14,920 bases of DNA from DASUKL01 sp036278755 (GCA_036278755.1 DASUKL010000082.1:1-14920), one strand, 5' to 3'. Shown: positions 1 to 6,651, counted from the stretch's first letter. The notes: generated by a model from the sequence alone, not told the origin. A program made the numbers and translations.

Positions 1-2
1 GC

Positions 3-152
3 CAGGACGATCCGCACTTCCGCCGGACCATCGGCCAGTTCCTCTCCGAAGCCCCCGACCCGGGCAACGCTGGAGAGCCGGACGACGCCGACGAAGCCGA
101 TCACACGGTCACCAGGCTCCAGGAGCCCCCGGCCACCGACCGCCCCGCCTGA
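3..152 (+). CDS. C-terminal fragment of an unrecognised protein
   Basis: Reading from base 3 gives 49 codons ending in TGA at 150-152. The gene starts before the window. The fragment begins QDDPHFRRTIGQFLSEAPDP and ends in an acidic, Asp/Glu/Ala-rich tail followed by Pro/Thr. The tail looks disordered, as hydrophilic C-termini often are. I do not recognise a family. It is preferred over the other two + frames because those read as Arg/Pro/Ser-rich strings typical of out-of-frame GC-rich DNA, and because a stop falls where the sequence changes to C-rich low-complexity DNA. Confidence 0.5.
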   Translation, partial: QDDPHFRRTIGQFLSEAPDPGNAGEPDDADEADHTVTRLQEPPATDRPA

Positions 153-195
153 GCGGGTCCCACCGCGCACCCGACCACAAGCACCTCAGCCTCCC

Positions 196-216
196 GGCCT
201 CCCAGCCCCGGAGGCC
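196..216 (+). terminator. Weak terminator-like hairpin after the first gene
   Basis: GGCCTCC (196-202) and GGAGGCC (210-216) form a perfect 7-bp stem with a 7-base loop, 44 bases after the stop codon of the first gene. No T-run follows, so intrinsic termination is uncertain; it may only be part of the low-complexity sequence. Confidence 0.3.
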
Positions 217-254
217 CCGAGACTTCGAGCCCCCGGGCCTCGACCCGAGGACCG

Positions 255-279
255 CCCTCGAGCCCGAGCCCCGAGCCCC
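255..279 (-). other. G-quadruplex motif on the - strand
   Basis: On the + strand, C-runs lie at 255-257, 263-265, 269-272 and 276-279. On the - strand these are four G-runs of 3 or 4 separated by loops of 3, 3 and 5 bases, which meets the usual G3+N1-7 rule. It sits in the C-skewed block between the end of the first gene and the PLP-enzyme gene. Formation in the cell is inferred only. Confidence 0.5.
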
Positions 280-466
280 GAACTCACGAGCGCCTTAGAG
301 CCTCAAGCCCTCGAGCCCCGCGCCGGCCTTCAGCCCCCGGATCCCTGGCCCCACAGACCTCGATCTCTGGCCAAACAGTGTCGATTCCGCACCCTTATGC
401 CCGAGCCCCTCGACGACCACGAGCTCTTGGCCACGGTTGAGCCCTCCGCGAGGCGGAATCAGGCCC

Positions 467-511
467 GATGCGTGGCCATATGGTCCGCCCTGCGCGCGTA
501 TGGCCACGATC
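467..511 (+). repeat. Long inverted repeat / hairpin upstream of the PLP-enzyme gene
   Basis: CGTGGCCATA (471-480) is the exact reverse complement of TATGGCCACG (499-508), with an 18-base loop. GAT (467-469) can also pair with ATC (509-511) if G470 is bulged, giving 13 pairs in all. The arms contain the TGGCCA hexamer that recurs through this leader. Confidence 0.5.
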
Positions 512-553
512 AGGACGCCTCCAGAGCCTCCGGCAGCGGCGGCCGGGACCGGT

Positions 554-662
554 TCGGATATGACTCGACGCCGGCGGAGTATTTGGCCAAGGTTCGGGCC
601 TTCCGGACCCTCCACCCTGGGCCCGCCTCGGATAAGGCGTCGTGGGCGACGTATTTGGCCAA
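554..662 (+). repeat. Diverged direct repeat pair ending in GTATTTGGCCAA
   Basis: Two units share TCGGATA at their left end and GTATTTGGCCAA at their right end: 554-560 with 579-590, and 628-634 with 651-662. The middle parts are 18 and 16 bases and differ. The offset is 72-74 bp. Each unit ends in the perfect 8-bp palindrome TTGGCCAA (583-590 and 655-662). These could be regulator binding sites or the remains of an older repeat. Confidence 0.45.
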
Positions 663-679
663 CACGAAGCCCCTCGAAG

Positions 680-711
680 GGTCGTGCGGAGCCGGTGCCT
701 CGGCCACGACC
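680..711 (+). promoter_or_regulatory. Bulged hairpin just upstream of the PLP-enzyme gene
   Basis: GGTCGTG (680-686) pairs with CACGACC (705-711), and inside it GCCG (691-694) pairs with CGGC (701-704). This gives an 11-bp stem with a 4-base bulge and a 6-base loop. It ends 36 bases before the ATG at 748. It does not match any riboswitch consensus I can recall; I looked for SAM-type core sequences because of the downstream gene and found none. Confidence 0.3.
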
Positions 712-732
712 GGGCGCCTGGGAGGGCCGGTG

Positions 733-738
733 TAGCAT
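733..738 (+). promoter_or_regulatory. Possible -10 element (TAGCAT) for a leaderless start at 748
   Basis: TAGCAT matches 4 of 6 bases of TATAAT and ends 9 bases before the ATG. There is no Shine-Dalgarno sequence in the gap, which would fit a leaderless transcript. No -35 element is convincing, so this is weak. Confidence 0.2.
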
Positions 739-747
739 GGCCACCAG

Positions 748-2073
748 ATGAGCGATCCCCGTCCGCGTCCCGGCCGTGGCTTCGCCACGCGCGCCATCCG
801 CGCCGCGAGCCATGGCCCGGCCCTCCACCAGCAGCCTACGGCTGTCCCGATCTACCAGACCGCGACCTTCGGCACGGAGGACTCGGCCGAGCTCGGAGCC
901 GTCCTCGGCGGCGCGCCCGGCTACGCCTACTCCCGGATCGACAACCCCACCGCGGCCGCCCTGGCCGGGGCCCTGGCCCAGCTCGAAGGGGCCCAGGCCG
1001 GGCTGGCGTTCGGCTCGGGCATGGCCGCCATCCATGCTGCCCTGGCCGGCCATCTCGCGGCCGGCGATCGGATCGTCGCCACACGGGCCATCTACGGCAG
1101 CACCCGGACCCTCGTGGAGCGGGTGCTGGGCCGGCTGGGCGTCAGCGTCGACTTCGTCGACCCGACCGACCTCGACGCCGTGGAGGCCGCCCTCGCGCCT
1201 TCACCCGGCGCCGGCGCGCCGAAGGCCGCCCTCGCGCCTTTACCCGCGCCCGCGCCCGCGCCCGGCGCCCGCATCCTCTACCTCGAGACCATCTCCAATC
1301 CGACCATCGTCGTGCCCGACATCGCCGCGCTGGCCGAGCTCGGCCATCGGGCCGGCGCGGTCGTGGTCGTCGACAACACGTTCGCCTCGCCGTACCTCTG
1401 CCGGCCCGTCGAGCTCGGGGCAGACATCGTCGTCGAGTCGGCCACGAAGTGGCTGGGCGGCCACTCCGACGTCCTGGCCGGCGTCGTGTGCGGCAGCGAG
1501 CCGCTCGTCGCGCCGATCCGCGAGATCCTCGTCGACACGGGCGGCATCATCGCCCCCTTCAGCGCCTTCCTCGTCCTGCGCGGCATCGAGACCCTGGCCG
1601 TGCGGATGGACCGTCATGCGGCCAACGCCCTGGCCGTGGCCCGGGCCCTCCAGGCCAGCGCCGACGGCGGCCCCCTGCCGCGGGTCTTCTACCCCGGCCT
1701 GGCCAGCCATCCGCAGCACGCCGTGGCTGCGCGACAGTTCCGCTCGGGCGGCGGGATGCTGGCCGTGGACTTCGGGCGCCGAGCGGCGGCGGCGGCCTTC
1801 ATCGATGCCCTGAGCGTGCCGGAGCGGACGGCTTCGCTGGGTAGTGTCCACACCATCTGCGTCCACCCCCCGTCCACCACCCACCGCCAGCTCGACGCCG
1901 CCCAGCTGGTCTCGGCAGGGATCGACGAGGGCCTGGTGCGCATCTCGGTCGGCCTGGAGGACGAGACGGACCTGCTGGCGGACGTGGCCGCCGGGCTAGC
2001 CGCGGCCCGCCGGGTGGGCCTCAGCATGTCCCCTACCACGGGCCTGCCCACGCCCCAACCCGTCGGCAGCTGA
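748..2073 (+). CDS. PLP-dependent trans-sulfuration family enzyme (cystathionine gamma-synthase / methionine gamma-lyase-like)
   Basis: 441-residue member of the Cys/Met metabolism PLP family, cytosolic. Family members make or break C-S bonds in cysteine, homocysteine and methionine metabolism. Visible motifs are YSRIDNPT (61-68), with Tyr and Arg that contact PLP phosphate from a neighbouring subunit; SGMAAI (90-95); VVDN with Asp209, which binds the pyridine nitrogen; SATKWLGGHSD (231-241), in which Lys234 should form the Schiff base; and HPPSTTHRQL (373-382). The STTH form is closer to O-acetylhomoserine sulfhydrylase or methionine gamma-lyase than to classic cystathionine lyases, but the exact reaction cannot be fixed from motifs. 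It is longer than the usual 380-400 residues because of an Ala/Pro-rich insert at about 148-173 and an extended C-terminus. The ATG at 748 is preceded by an in-frame stop at 733. resB follows 10 bp later. Confidence 0.92.
   Translation: MSDPRPRPGRGFATRAIRAASHGPALHQQPTAVPIYQTATFGTEDSAELGAVLGGAPGYAYSRIDNPTAAALAGALAQLEGAQAGLAFGSGMAAIHAALAGHLAAGDRIVATRAIYGSTRTLVERVLGRLGVSVDFVDPTDLDAVEAALAPSPGAGAPKAALAPLPAPAPAPGARILYLETISNPTIVVPDIAALAELGHRAGAVVVVDNTFASPYLCRPVELGADIVVESATKWLGGHSDVLAGVVCGSEPLVAPIREILVDTGGIIAPFSAFLVLRGIETLAVRMDRHAANALAVARALQASADGGPLPRVFYPGLASHPQHAVAARQFRSGGGMLAVDFGRRAAAAAFIDALSVPERTASLGSVHTICVHPPSTTHRQLDAAQLVSAGIDEGLVRISVGLEDETDLLADVAAGLAAARRVGLSMSPTTGLPTPQPVGS
1184..1263 (+). repeat. 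In-frame 39-bp tandem duplication plus hexanucleotide repeat within the PLP-enzyme gene
   Basis: Bases 1184-1207 recur at 1223-1246 with one mismatch (C1202 versus T1241). The offset of 39 bp equals 13 codons, so the frame is kept. It is followed by a GCGCCC-type hexamer repeat up to about 1263, which encodes alternating Pro-Ala. Together they code for the Ala/Pro-rich stretch at residues 148-173, ahead of the strand leading to LYLETISNPT. Confidence 0.75.
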
Positions 2074-2083
2074 CCCCGCCGCG

Positions 2084-3598
2084 GTGACCAGCCTGACCCT
2101 CGGTCGGGGCCGGAGCGGCTCTCTGGCCGACCCCTTCGGGCGCCTCGGCGGAGCCGCCTGGCGGACCCTCACTGATGTCCGCTTCGCGGTCATCCAGATC
2201 ATCCTCATCGCCTTCTTCGGCCTGCTGGGCACGATGATCAAGCAGCTGGACGCCTTCGCCGTCCATGACCCGGCGACATACCAGACCCAGATGGCCGAGA
2301 TCGCCGCCCGCTACGACCCGCTCACGATCCTGGGCGTCCACATCGGCCCGACCATGGTCAGCACCTTCCAGGCCCTGGGTCTCTTCGAGATCTTCAACGC
2401 GCCCTGGTTCGCCGTGCTGCTGATGCTGCTCGTGGTCAGCATCATCGTCTGCACCCTCGATCGGACCCCGCGCCTGTGGCGCGGCGTGCACGTCGTCCAT
2501 CCCGTCCAACCGCCGCCGTTCTACGATCTCTCCCTGAGCCAGCGCGCCCGATTCGACGAGGTCGAGCCCGATGCGGAGGCCATCACCAGCGAGCTCCGCC
2601 GCCGCCACTTCCGCGTCCGCCGCCAGACCGACGCGGCCGGCGTGACCCATGTCTACGGCGACCGCAACCAGTACTTCAAGCTGGCCACGCTCATCACCCA
2701 CACTGGGCTGATCCTGTTCCTCCTGGGCGGCGCGGTGACCGGGGCCTTCGGCTTCGAGACGGTCATCTTCGTGGGCGACGGCCAGACCGCCCCGGTCCAG
2801 GCCGTGGGCACGCCGGACAACCTCCTGGTCAAGAACCTCGGCTTCGAGGCGCCCCAGCGGGCGGATGGCTCGTTCGAGGACTTCCGGACGAACGTGGCCG
2901 TCTACCGGGGCGGCAAGGAGATCGCCCGCCAGGTCATCCGGGTCAACAGCCCCCTCAGCGTGGCCGGCTTCGTCTTCCATCAGAACACCTTCGGGCCGGC
3001 CGAAGACCTCACCATCCGCGACAGCACGGGGACCCTCGTGTGGCAGGGCCCGCTCATCATGGAGGGCCAGGCCCAGGGCCAGCCGCAGGGCTTCCTGACC
3101 ATCCCCGGATCGAGCATCGGCCTCTTCGCCGTCCTCGAGCCGCAGGCGGCAGGCGGCTCCGCGGGCCAGAGCTACCAGGGCACCCTGGGAGCCAGCGGTC
3201 CGCTGCTCACGATCCTCGGCGTGACGCCCGGGGCGGACGGTTCGACCCAGCCGCTCTTCGCCGGCCAGATCGGCCTCGGCCAGCCGACGGACCCGGCCCA
3301 GACCGGCGGTTACGCCATCACCTGGACCGCCGCCAGCGCCTTCTCCGGGATGGTCGTCAAGCACGATCCCGGGCAGCCCATCATCTGGCTGGCCTATGCC
3401 TGCCTGATCTGCGGCCTGGCCCTCACCTTCTACCTCCCCCGACGGAGGCTCTGGGCCCGCCTGGAGCCCGACACGGGGACCCTCCGCCTGGCCCTCCTGG
3501 CCGACCGCTACGTCGACGCCGAGCGTGAGTTCGGCTCGCTGCTCGACTCGATCGGCGATCGCCTGGGCCGCTTCCCGGAGCGATGGCCAGCCTCCTGA
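2084..3598 (+). CDS. resB: ResB/Ccs1-like cytochrome c biogenesis protein
   Basis: 504-residue membrane protein of the ResB (Ccs1) family. In system II cytochrome c maturation, ResB works with ResC/CcsA to carry heme across the membrane and present it to apocytochrome c. Four hydrophobic segments are visible at about 34-51, 106-125, 200-224 and 431-451, with a large extracytoplasmic domain between the third and fourth. His205 in HTGLILFLLGG lies in the third segment, where the family has a conserved heme-linked His. VNSPLSVAGFVFHQNTFG (288-305) matches the family's VNxPLxxxGxxFYQ region. VKHDPGQP (425-432) precedes the last segment, also as expected. The GTG start at 2084 lies 10 bp after the upstream stop and has no clear ribosome binding site, so translational coupling is likely. 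No ccsA/resC is present in the window. The last 16 bp overlap the next gene. Confidence 0.88.
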   Translation: MTSLTLGRGRSGSLADPFGRLGGAAWRTLTDVRFAVIQIILIAFFGLLGTMIKQLDAFAVHDPATYQTQMAEIAARYDPLTILGVHIGPTMVSTFQALGLFEIFNAPWFAVLLMLLVVSIIVCTLDRTPRLWRGVHVVHPVQPPPFYDLSLSQRARFDEVEPDAEAITSELRRRHFRVRRQTDAAGVTHVYGDRNQYFKLATLITHTGLILFLLGGAVTGAFGFETVIFVGDGQTAPVQAVGTPDNLLVKNLGFEAPQRADGSFEDFRTNVAVYRGGKEIARQVIRVNSPLSVAGFVFHQNTFGPAEDLTIRDSTGTLVWQGPLIMEGQAQGQPQGFLTIPGSSIGLFAVLEPQAAGGSAGQSYQGTLGASGPLLTILGVTPGADGSTQPLFAGQIGLGQPTDPAQTGGYAITWTAASAFSGMVVKHDPGQPIIWLAYACLICGLALTFYLPRRRLWARLEPDTGTLRLALLADRYVDAEREFGSLLDSIGDRLGRFPERWPAS

Positions 3599-5055
3599 GC
3601 CTGTGGCGGGCGGCACTGCCCGCGGCCGTGCCCATCGGCCTCGACCAGGATCGGGCCGAAGCCCTGGCCGCGGCGCGCGAGGTGGGCTGGGTGCGCGTCC
3701 TCCAGGCCCGGGTGCCGGCCTTCGAGGGCCTCGAGCGGCGCGACCTGGCCATCCTGCCCCTGCCGGCCCTGGTGGCCCTGACCGCGGGCGGGCCGGTCGA
3801 GCCATCGACCCTGGTCGAGGCCATCGCCGAGACCGGAGCGGCGGCCATCCTCCTCGTCGGCGACGACCCCGCCGCGCCCGTGCTGGGTGCCGCGGCGGAC
3901 CGGGCTGCCCGGCTGGGCCTCCCGGCCCTCCACCTGCCCCAGGGGGATGCCGTCGAGGTCGAACGAGGCGTGATCGGCTTCCTGCTCGATGCTCGGGCCG
4001 AGCTCGAGGGCCAGGCCGGCCAGCTGGAGGCCGAGCTCGAAGGACTGGCCCTCGCCGGGGCCGGGCTCGAGGCCGAGGCCGCCGCCATGGCTGCTTTCCT
4101 CGGCCGGGCGGTGGCCATCGAAGGCCCGCAGCGGGAGCCGCTGGCCGTCCATGCCCCGCCCGACCGACCCGAGACGGCCGCCGACGCGGCCCGCTACCTG
4201 GGCCGTCCCGATCGGGTGGCTCTCCGCCTGCCCCTGGCCGGCGTGGGCCACCTCGTGTTGCTCGGTGAGCGCCCGGCCAGCGAGCTGGACCGGGCCGCGG
4301 CGGGCCGGGCCAGCGGCCTCCTGGCCCTGGCCGTGGGACAGGCCCAGGGGAGTGGCGGCCGCGGACGGGCCGAGCCGCTGCCCTCGGGCGGCCCGCCGTG
4401 GGTCTTCCTCATGGCCCGCCAGCTGCTGCCCGGAGCGGAGGCGACGATGGCCGAACGGGAGCAGCTGCGCGATCGCCTGCGGCGCCTCGCTCCGGCCCGC
4501 CGGCTGGGCCTGCGCGGCGACGCCACCAGCCTCGAGTTCCGCATCGCCCTCGCGCCCGAGGCCAGGGACCCCCTCGGCCTGGCTACCGCCGGTCGGGTCG
4601 TGGCTCTCCTCGATCGCGCCGCGGCCGTCTCCCGGCCCTTCGGCACGGCCGACCAGCGGGCCCTGGCCGAGGCGGAGGCCAGGGCCACCCTGGAGGCCTT
4701 CGAGGCCCTCGGCGGCCCGCCCCAGGTCGCCCGAGCGGATCGGCTGCCGGTCTATCGGCTGTTGGGCAGCCTGCACGACCTGCCCGGCGGGGCCGCCCAG
4801 GCCCGTGAGCTGCTGGCCCCCTTGCTGGGTGGCCGGCCGGCGGCCCAGGCGCGGCGCCTCGACACGCTGCGGGCCGTCCTCGACGCGCCGGATCTGACCC
4901 ACGCCGCCGCGCAGCTGGGCATCCATCGCAACACCCTGACCTACCGCCTGGCCCGCCTGGAGGCTCTGACCGGCTGGCGGCTCGACGAGCCCGACCTGCG
5001 TCTCGTCCTCGGACTGGCCCTCAGGATCATGCAAGACGCACAACGAATCACCTAG
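3583..5055 (+). CDS. PucR-family transcriptional regulator
   Basis: 490-residue regulator. The C-terminus (about 436-480) is the PucR-type helix-turn-helix: LGIHRNTLTYRLARLEALTG (445-464) followed by the acidic and hydrophobic DLRLVLGLALRI. The N-terminal 130 residues resemble the PucR ligand-sensing domain, with the pattern LVEAIAETGAAAILLVGDD (78-94) and LGLPALHLP (111-119). A Leu/Ala/Glu-rich helix at about 136-175 may be a coiled-coil linker, and the middle part would be the GGDEF-like domain common in this family. It starts at ATG 3583 inside resB (16-bp overlap), with GGAG close upstream. It ends 115 bp before glnA. Known PucR-type proteins control purine, nitrogen or amino acid catabolism; the position suggests control of glnA, which is inference. 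Confidence 0.85.
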   Translation: MASLLSLWRAALPAAVPIGLDQDRAEALAAAREVGWVRVLQARVPAFEGLERRDLAILPLPALVALTAGGPVEPSTLVEAIAETGAAAILLVGDDPAAPVLGAAADRAARLGLPALHLPQGDAVEVERGVIGFLLDARAELEGQAGQLEAELEGLALAGAGLEAEAAAMAAFLGRAVAIEGPQREPLAVHAPPDRPETAADAARYLGRPDRVALRLPLAGVGHLVLLGERPASELDRAAAGRASGLLALAVGQAQGSGGRGRAEPLPSGGPPWVFLMARQLLPGAEATMAEREQLRDRLRRLAPARRLGLRGDATSLEFRIALAPEARDPLGLATAGRVVALLDRAAAVSRPFGTADQRALAEAEARATLEAFEALGGPPQVARADRLPVYRLLGSLHDLPGGAAQARELLAPLLGGRPAAQARRLDTLRAVLDAPDLTHAAAQLGIHRNTLTYRLARLEALTGWRLDEPDLRLVLGLALRIMQDAQRIT

Positions 5056-5057
5056 CT

Positions 5058-5138
5058 GGGCCGCCGATAGGCCCGGAGGAGGGGACCCTGCAGGCAGTAG
5101 ACTGCCGAACATCGTGCGTCGCGCCTGACTGACGACGC
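5058..5138 (+). promoter_or_regulatory. glnA upstream region with three inverted repeats
   Basis: The 115 bp between the PucR gene and glnA holds GGGCC/GGCCC (5058-5062 and 5070-5074, a weak hairpin right after the stop); GGCAGT-AG-ACTGCC (5093-5106), an operator-like dyad whose 2-base gap is too tight for a hairpin; and GCGTCG/CGACGC (5116-5121 and 5133-5138, 11-base loop). The dyad ends 64 bases before the glnA start. I could not pick out a convincing -35/-10 pair. Confidence 0.4.
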
Positions 5139-5158
5139 CAAGGTCGCTCGCGGAGCAC

Positions 5159-5165
5159 AAGGAGG
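5159..5165 (+). promoter_or_regulatory. Strong ribosome binding site for glnA
   Basis: AAGGAGG lies 5 bases before the TTG at 5171. This perfect Shine-Dalgarno sequence decides the start codon, since no ATG or GTG is suitably placed. Confidence 0.85.
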
Positions 5166-5170
5166 CCAGG

Positions 5171-6559
5171 TTGACCATCGAGCTGCGGGAGCTTGACCCG
5201 CTCGCCAAGATCGAAGCGGCCAAGGAGCACAACGTCCGCTTCGTCCAGCTCCAGTTCACCGACATCATCGGCCAGGTCAAGAGCGTGACGATCCCGCTCC
5301 ACGAGCTGTCCGATTCGATCAAGCACGGGACCTGGTTCGACGGGAGCTCCATCGAGGGCTTCACCCGGATCGCGGAGAGCGACCAGTGGCTCAAGCCGGA
5401 CATGGACACCTTCGTCGAGATCCCCTGGCAGCCGGGCCACGGCGAGCTGGGCGCGGGCCCCATGGGCACCCGCGGCTCGGCCCGCGTCATCTGTGACGTG
5501 ATGACCCCCGCCGGCGAGCCCTTCGCGGGCGACCCGCGGGGCGTCCTGCGGCGCCAGCTAGAGCGAGCCAAGCAGCTCGGCTACGTCTGGAACACCGGGC
5601 CGGAGCTGGAGTTCTTTCTCTTCCGCCGCGACGAGCAGGGCCGGGTCGCCCCGCTGCCCCACGATCAGGCCGGCTACTTCGACTACTCCACCGACCTGGC
5701 CCAGGAAGTCCGGCTGGACATGGTCAACGCCCTGGAGGCCTTCGGCATCCGGGTCGAGGCGGCCCACCATGAGGTGGCGGCGGGCCAGCATGAGATCGAC
5801 TTCCGCTACGCCGACGGGCTGACCACGGCCGACAACGCGATCACCTTCAAGTTCACCCTGAAGGCCATCGCCAACCTGCACGGCCTGTACGCCACGTTCA
5901 TGCCTAAGCCCATCTACGGCATCAACGGCTCCGGGATGCACACCCACCAGAGCCTCTTCTCGATCTCCGAGGAGCGCAACGCCTTCGCCGACGCGGAGAG
6001 CAAGTACGGCCTCTCGGATCTCGCCCGCCACTACATGGCCGGCATCCTGACCCACGCCCGGGGCATGATCGCCGTCCTCGCCCCCACGGTGAACTCCTAC
6101 AAGCGGCTGGTGCCGGGCTACGAGGCGCCGACCTACTTGACCTGGGGCCGGACCAACCGCTCGGCCCTCATCCGGGTGCCCAAGGCCTCGCCCGGCAAGA
6201 GCATCGAGGGCACCCGGGTCGAGGTCCGCTGCCCCGATCCGTCGTCCAACACGTACCTGGCCTTCGCCGTCATGCTGGCGGCCGGTCTCGACGGCATCGA
6301 GCGCGAGCTGGAGCTGGGCGAGCCCGTCGAGGAGAGCCTCTTCGAGATGAGCCGGCGCCAGATCGAGGAGCACGGCATCCGCGAGCTGCCGGGCACCCTC
6401 GGCGAAGCGCTCGACGAGCTGGCCAAGGACGACGTCATCCGCGACGCCCTGGGCGATCACGTCTACACCGCTTTCGTCGCGGCCAAGCGCGGCGAGTGGG
6501 ACGAGTACCGGACCCAGGTCTCCGATTGGGAGGTGTCCCGCTACCTCGACGCCTTCTGA
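5171..6559 (+). CDS. glnA: Glutamine synthetase, type I (GSI-alpha-like)
   Basis: 462-residue cytosolic dodecameric enzyme joining ammonia to glutamate with ATP. Motifs seen are LQFTDIIGQVKSV (27-39), FDGSSIEGF (56-64), PELEFFLF (144-151), the metal-site block HHEVAAGQHEID (199-210), NGSGMHTHQS (252-261) with the catalytic-loop His, VNSYKRLVPGYEAP (307-320), and the Arg-bearing RCPDPSSNTYLA (353-364). Arg66 in GFTRIAESD aligns with the Arg tied to glutamine feedback inhibition in the Bacillus-type GSI-alpha. In the segment aligning with the adenylylated Tyr of enteric GSI-beta (LYDLP), this protein reads LFEMS, with Phe391. Adenylylation at that site is therefore impossible, in keeping with GSI-alpha. 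The TTG start is supported by AAGGAGG. A terminator-like hairpin follows. Confidence 0.96.
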   Translation: MTIELRELDPLAKIEAAKEHNVRFVQLQFTDIIGQVKSVTIPLHELSDSIKHGTWFDGSSIEGFTRIAESDQWLKPDMDTFVEIPWQPGHGELGAGPMGTRGSARVICDVMTPAGEPFAGDPRGVLRRQLERAKQLGYVWNTGPELEFFLFRRDEQGRVAPLPHDQAGYFDYSTDLAQEVRLDMVNALEAFGIRVEAAHHEVAAGQHEIDFRYADGLTTADNAITFKFTLKAIANLHGLYATFMPKPIYGINGSGMHTHQSLFSISEERNAFADAESKYGLSDLARHYMAGILTHARGMIAVLAPTVNSYKRLVPGYEAPTYLTWGRTNRSALIRVPKASPGKSIEGTRVEVRCPDPSSNTYLAFAVMLAAGLDGIERELELGEPVEESLFEMSRRQIEEHGIRELPGTLGEALDELAKDDVIRDALGDHVYTAFVAAKRGEWDEYRTQVSDWEVSRYLDAF

Positions 6560-6566
6560 GCAGCAC

Positions 6567-6646
6567 CCGAAGCCGGGTCGCCCGTCGCGGTTCGGCTCCG
6601 ACCACAGGGCATCTTTGCCCCCGGGCACGGCAGGGGACGTGCCCGG
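6567..6646 (+). other. Three tandem stem-loops in the glnA 3' region
   Basis: CCGAA-g-CCG pairs with CGGTTCGG (6567-6575 with 6588-6595). GGGCA/TGCCC (6607-6611 and 6616-6620) has a 4-base loop. CCGGGCAC/GTGCCCGG (6621-6628 and 6639-6646) has a 10-base loop. They run almost head to tail into the terminator-like hairpin at 6652. They could be an mRNA 3' structure or part of a small RNA. Confidence 0.5.
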
Positions 6647-6651
6647 ACACA

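Larger units (their letters stand above)
153..747. other. 595-bp non-coding region: C-rich low-complexity DNA then a repeat-containing leader
   Basis: No convincing gene is seen here. The left part (about 160-350) is strongly C-skewed on the + strand and built from variants of GAGCCCC and CTCGAGCCC. The right part (about 360-745) has lower GC and carries seven TGGCCA hexamers, a diverged repeat pair and two hairpins, listed separately. Short open frames cross it on both strands (for example 112 codons at 397-735 on +). They have more A/T third positions than the real genes, no ribosome binding site, and protein sequences I do not recognise. The region lies just upstream of the PLP-enzyme gene, so the right part may act as its 5' regulatory zone. 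Confidence 0.6.

Noticed and set aside
397..735. 112-codon + strand open frame (MPEPLDDHELL...) before the PLP enzyme
   Set aside because: It has no ribosome binding site and no recognisable family, more A/T third positions than the real genes, and it crosses the repeat pair and both hairpins. It could be a small gene, but nothing supports it strongly.
640..747. SAM or cobalamin riboswitch ahead of the PLP enzyme
   Set aside because: The hairpins do not show the conserved junction or core sequences of known SAM classes or a B12 box, so no known riboswitch is claimed.
295..1053. 252-codon - strand open frame from the leader into the PLP enzyme
   Set aside because: It overlaps the PLP-enzyme gene antisense and is Gly/Arg-rich; its leader part reads through the repeats, explaining its repeated GQI(L)RRxRR-like pieces.
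2033..3805. Long - strand open frame (590 codons) opposite resB
   Set aside because: It is antisense to a clear membrane protein. It reads as Gly/Arg/Asp/Glu/Ala-rich sequence with no domain, which is usual when GC-rich third positions remove stops from the opposite frame.
3508..5571. 687-codon - strand open frame opposite the PucR gene and the start of glnA
   Set aside because: It runs antisense across two recognised genes and their intergenic region with low-complexity protein, so it is a shadow frame.
6560..6600. tRNA T-arm-like sequence GGTTCGGCTCC
   Set aside because: The flanking bases do not form a 5-bp T stem, and no acceptor or anticodon arm fits around it.
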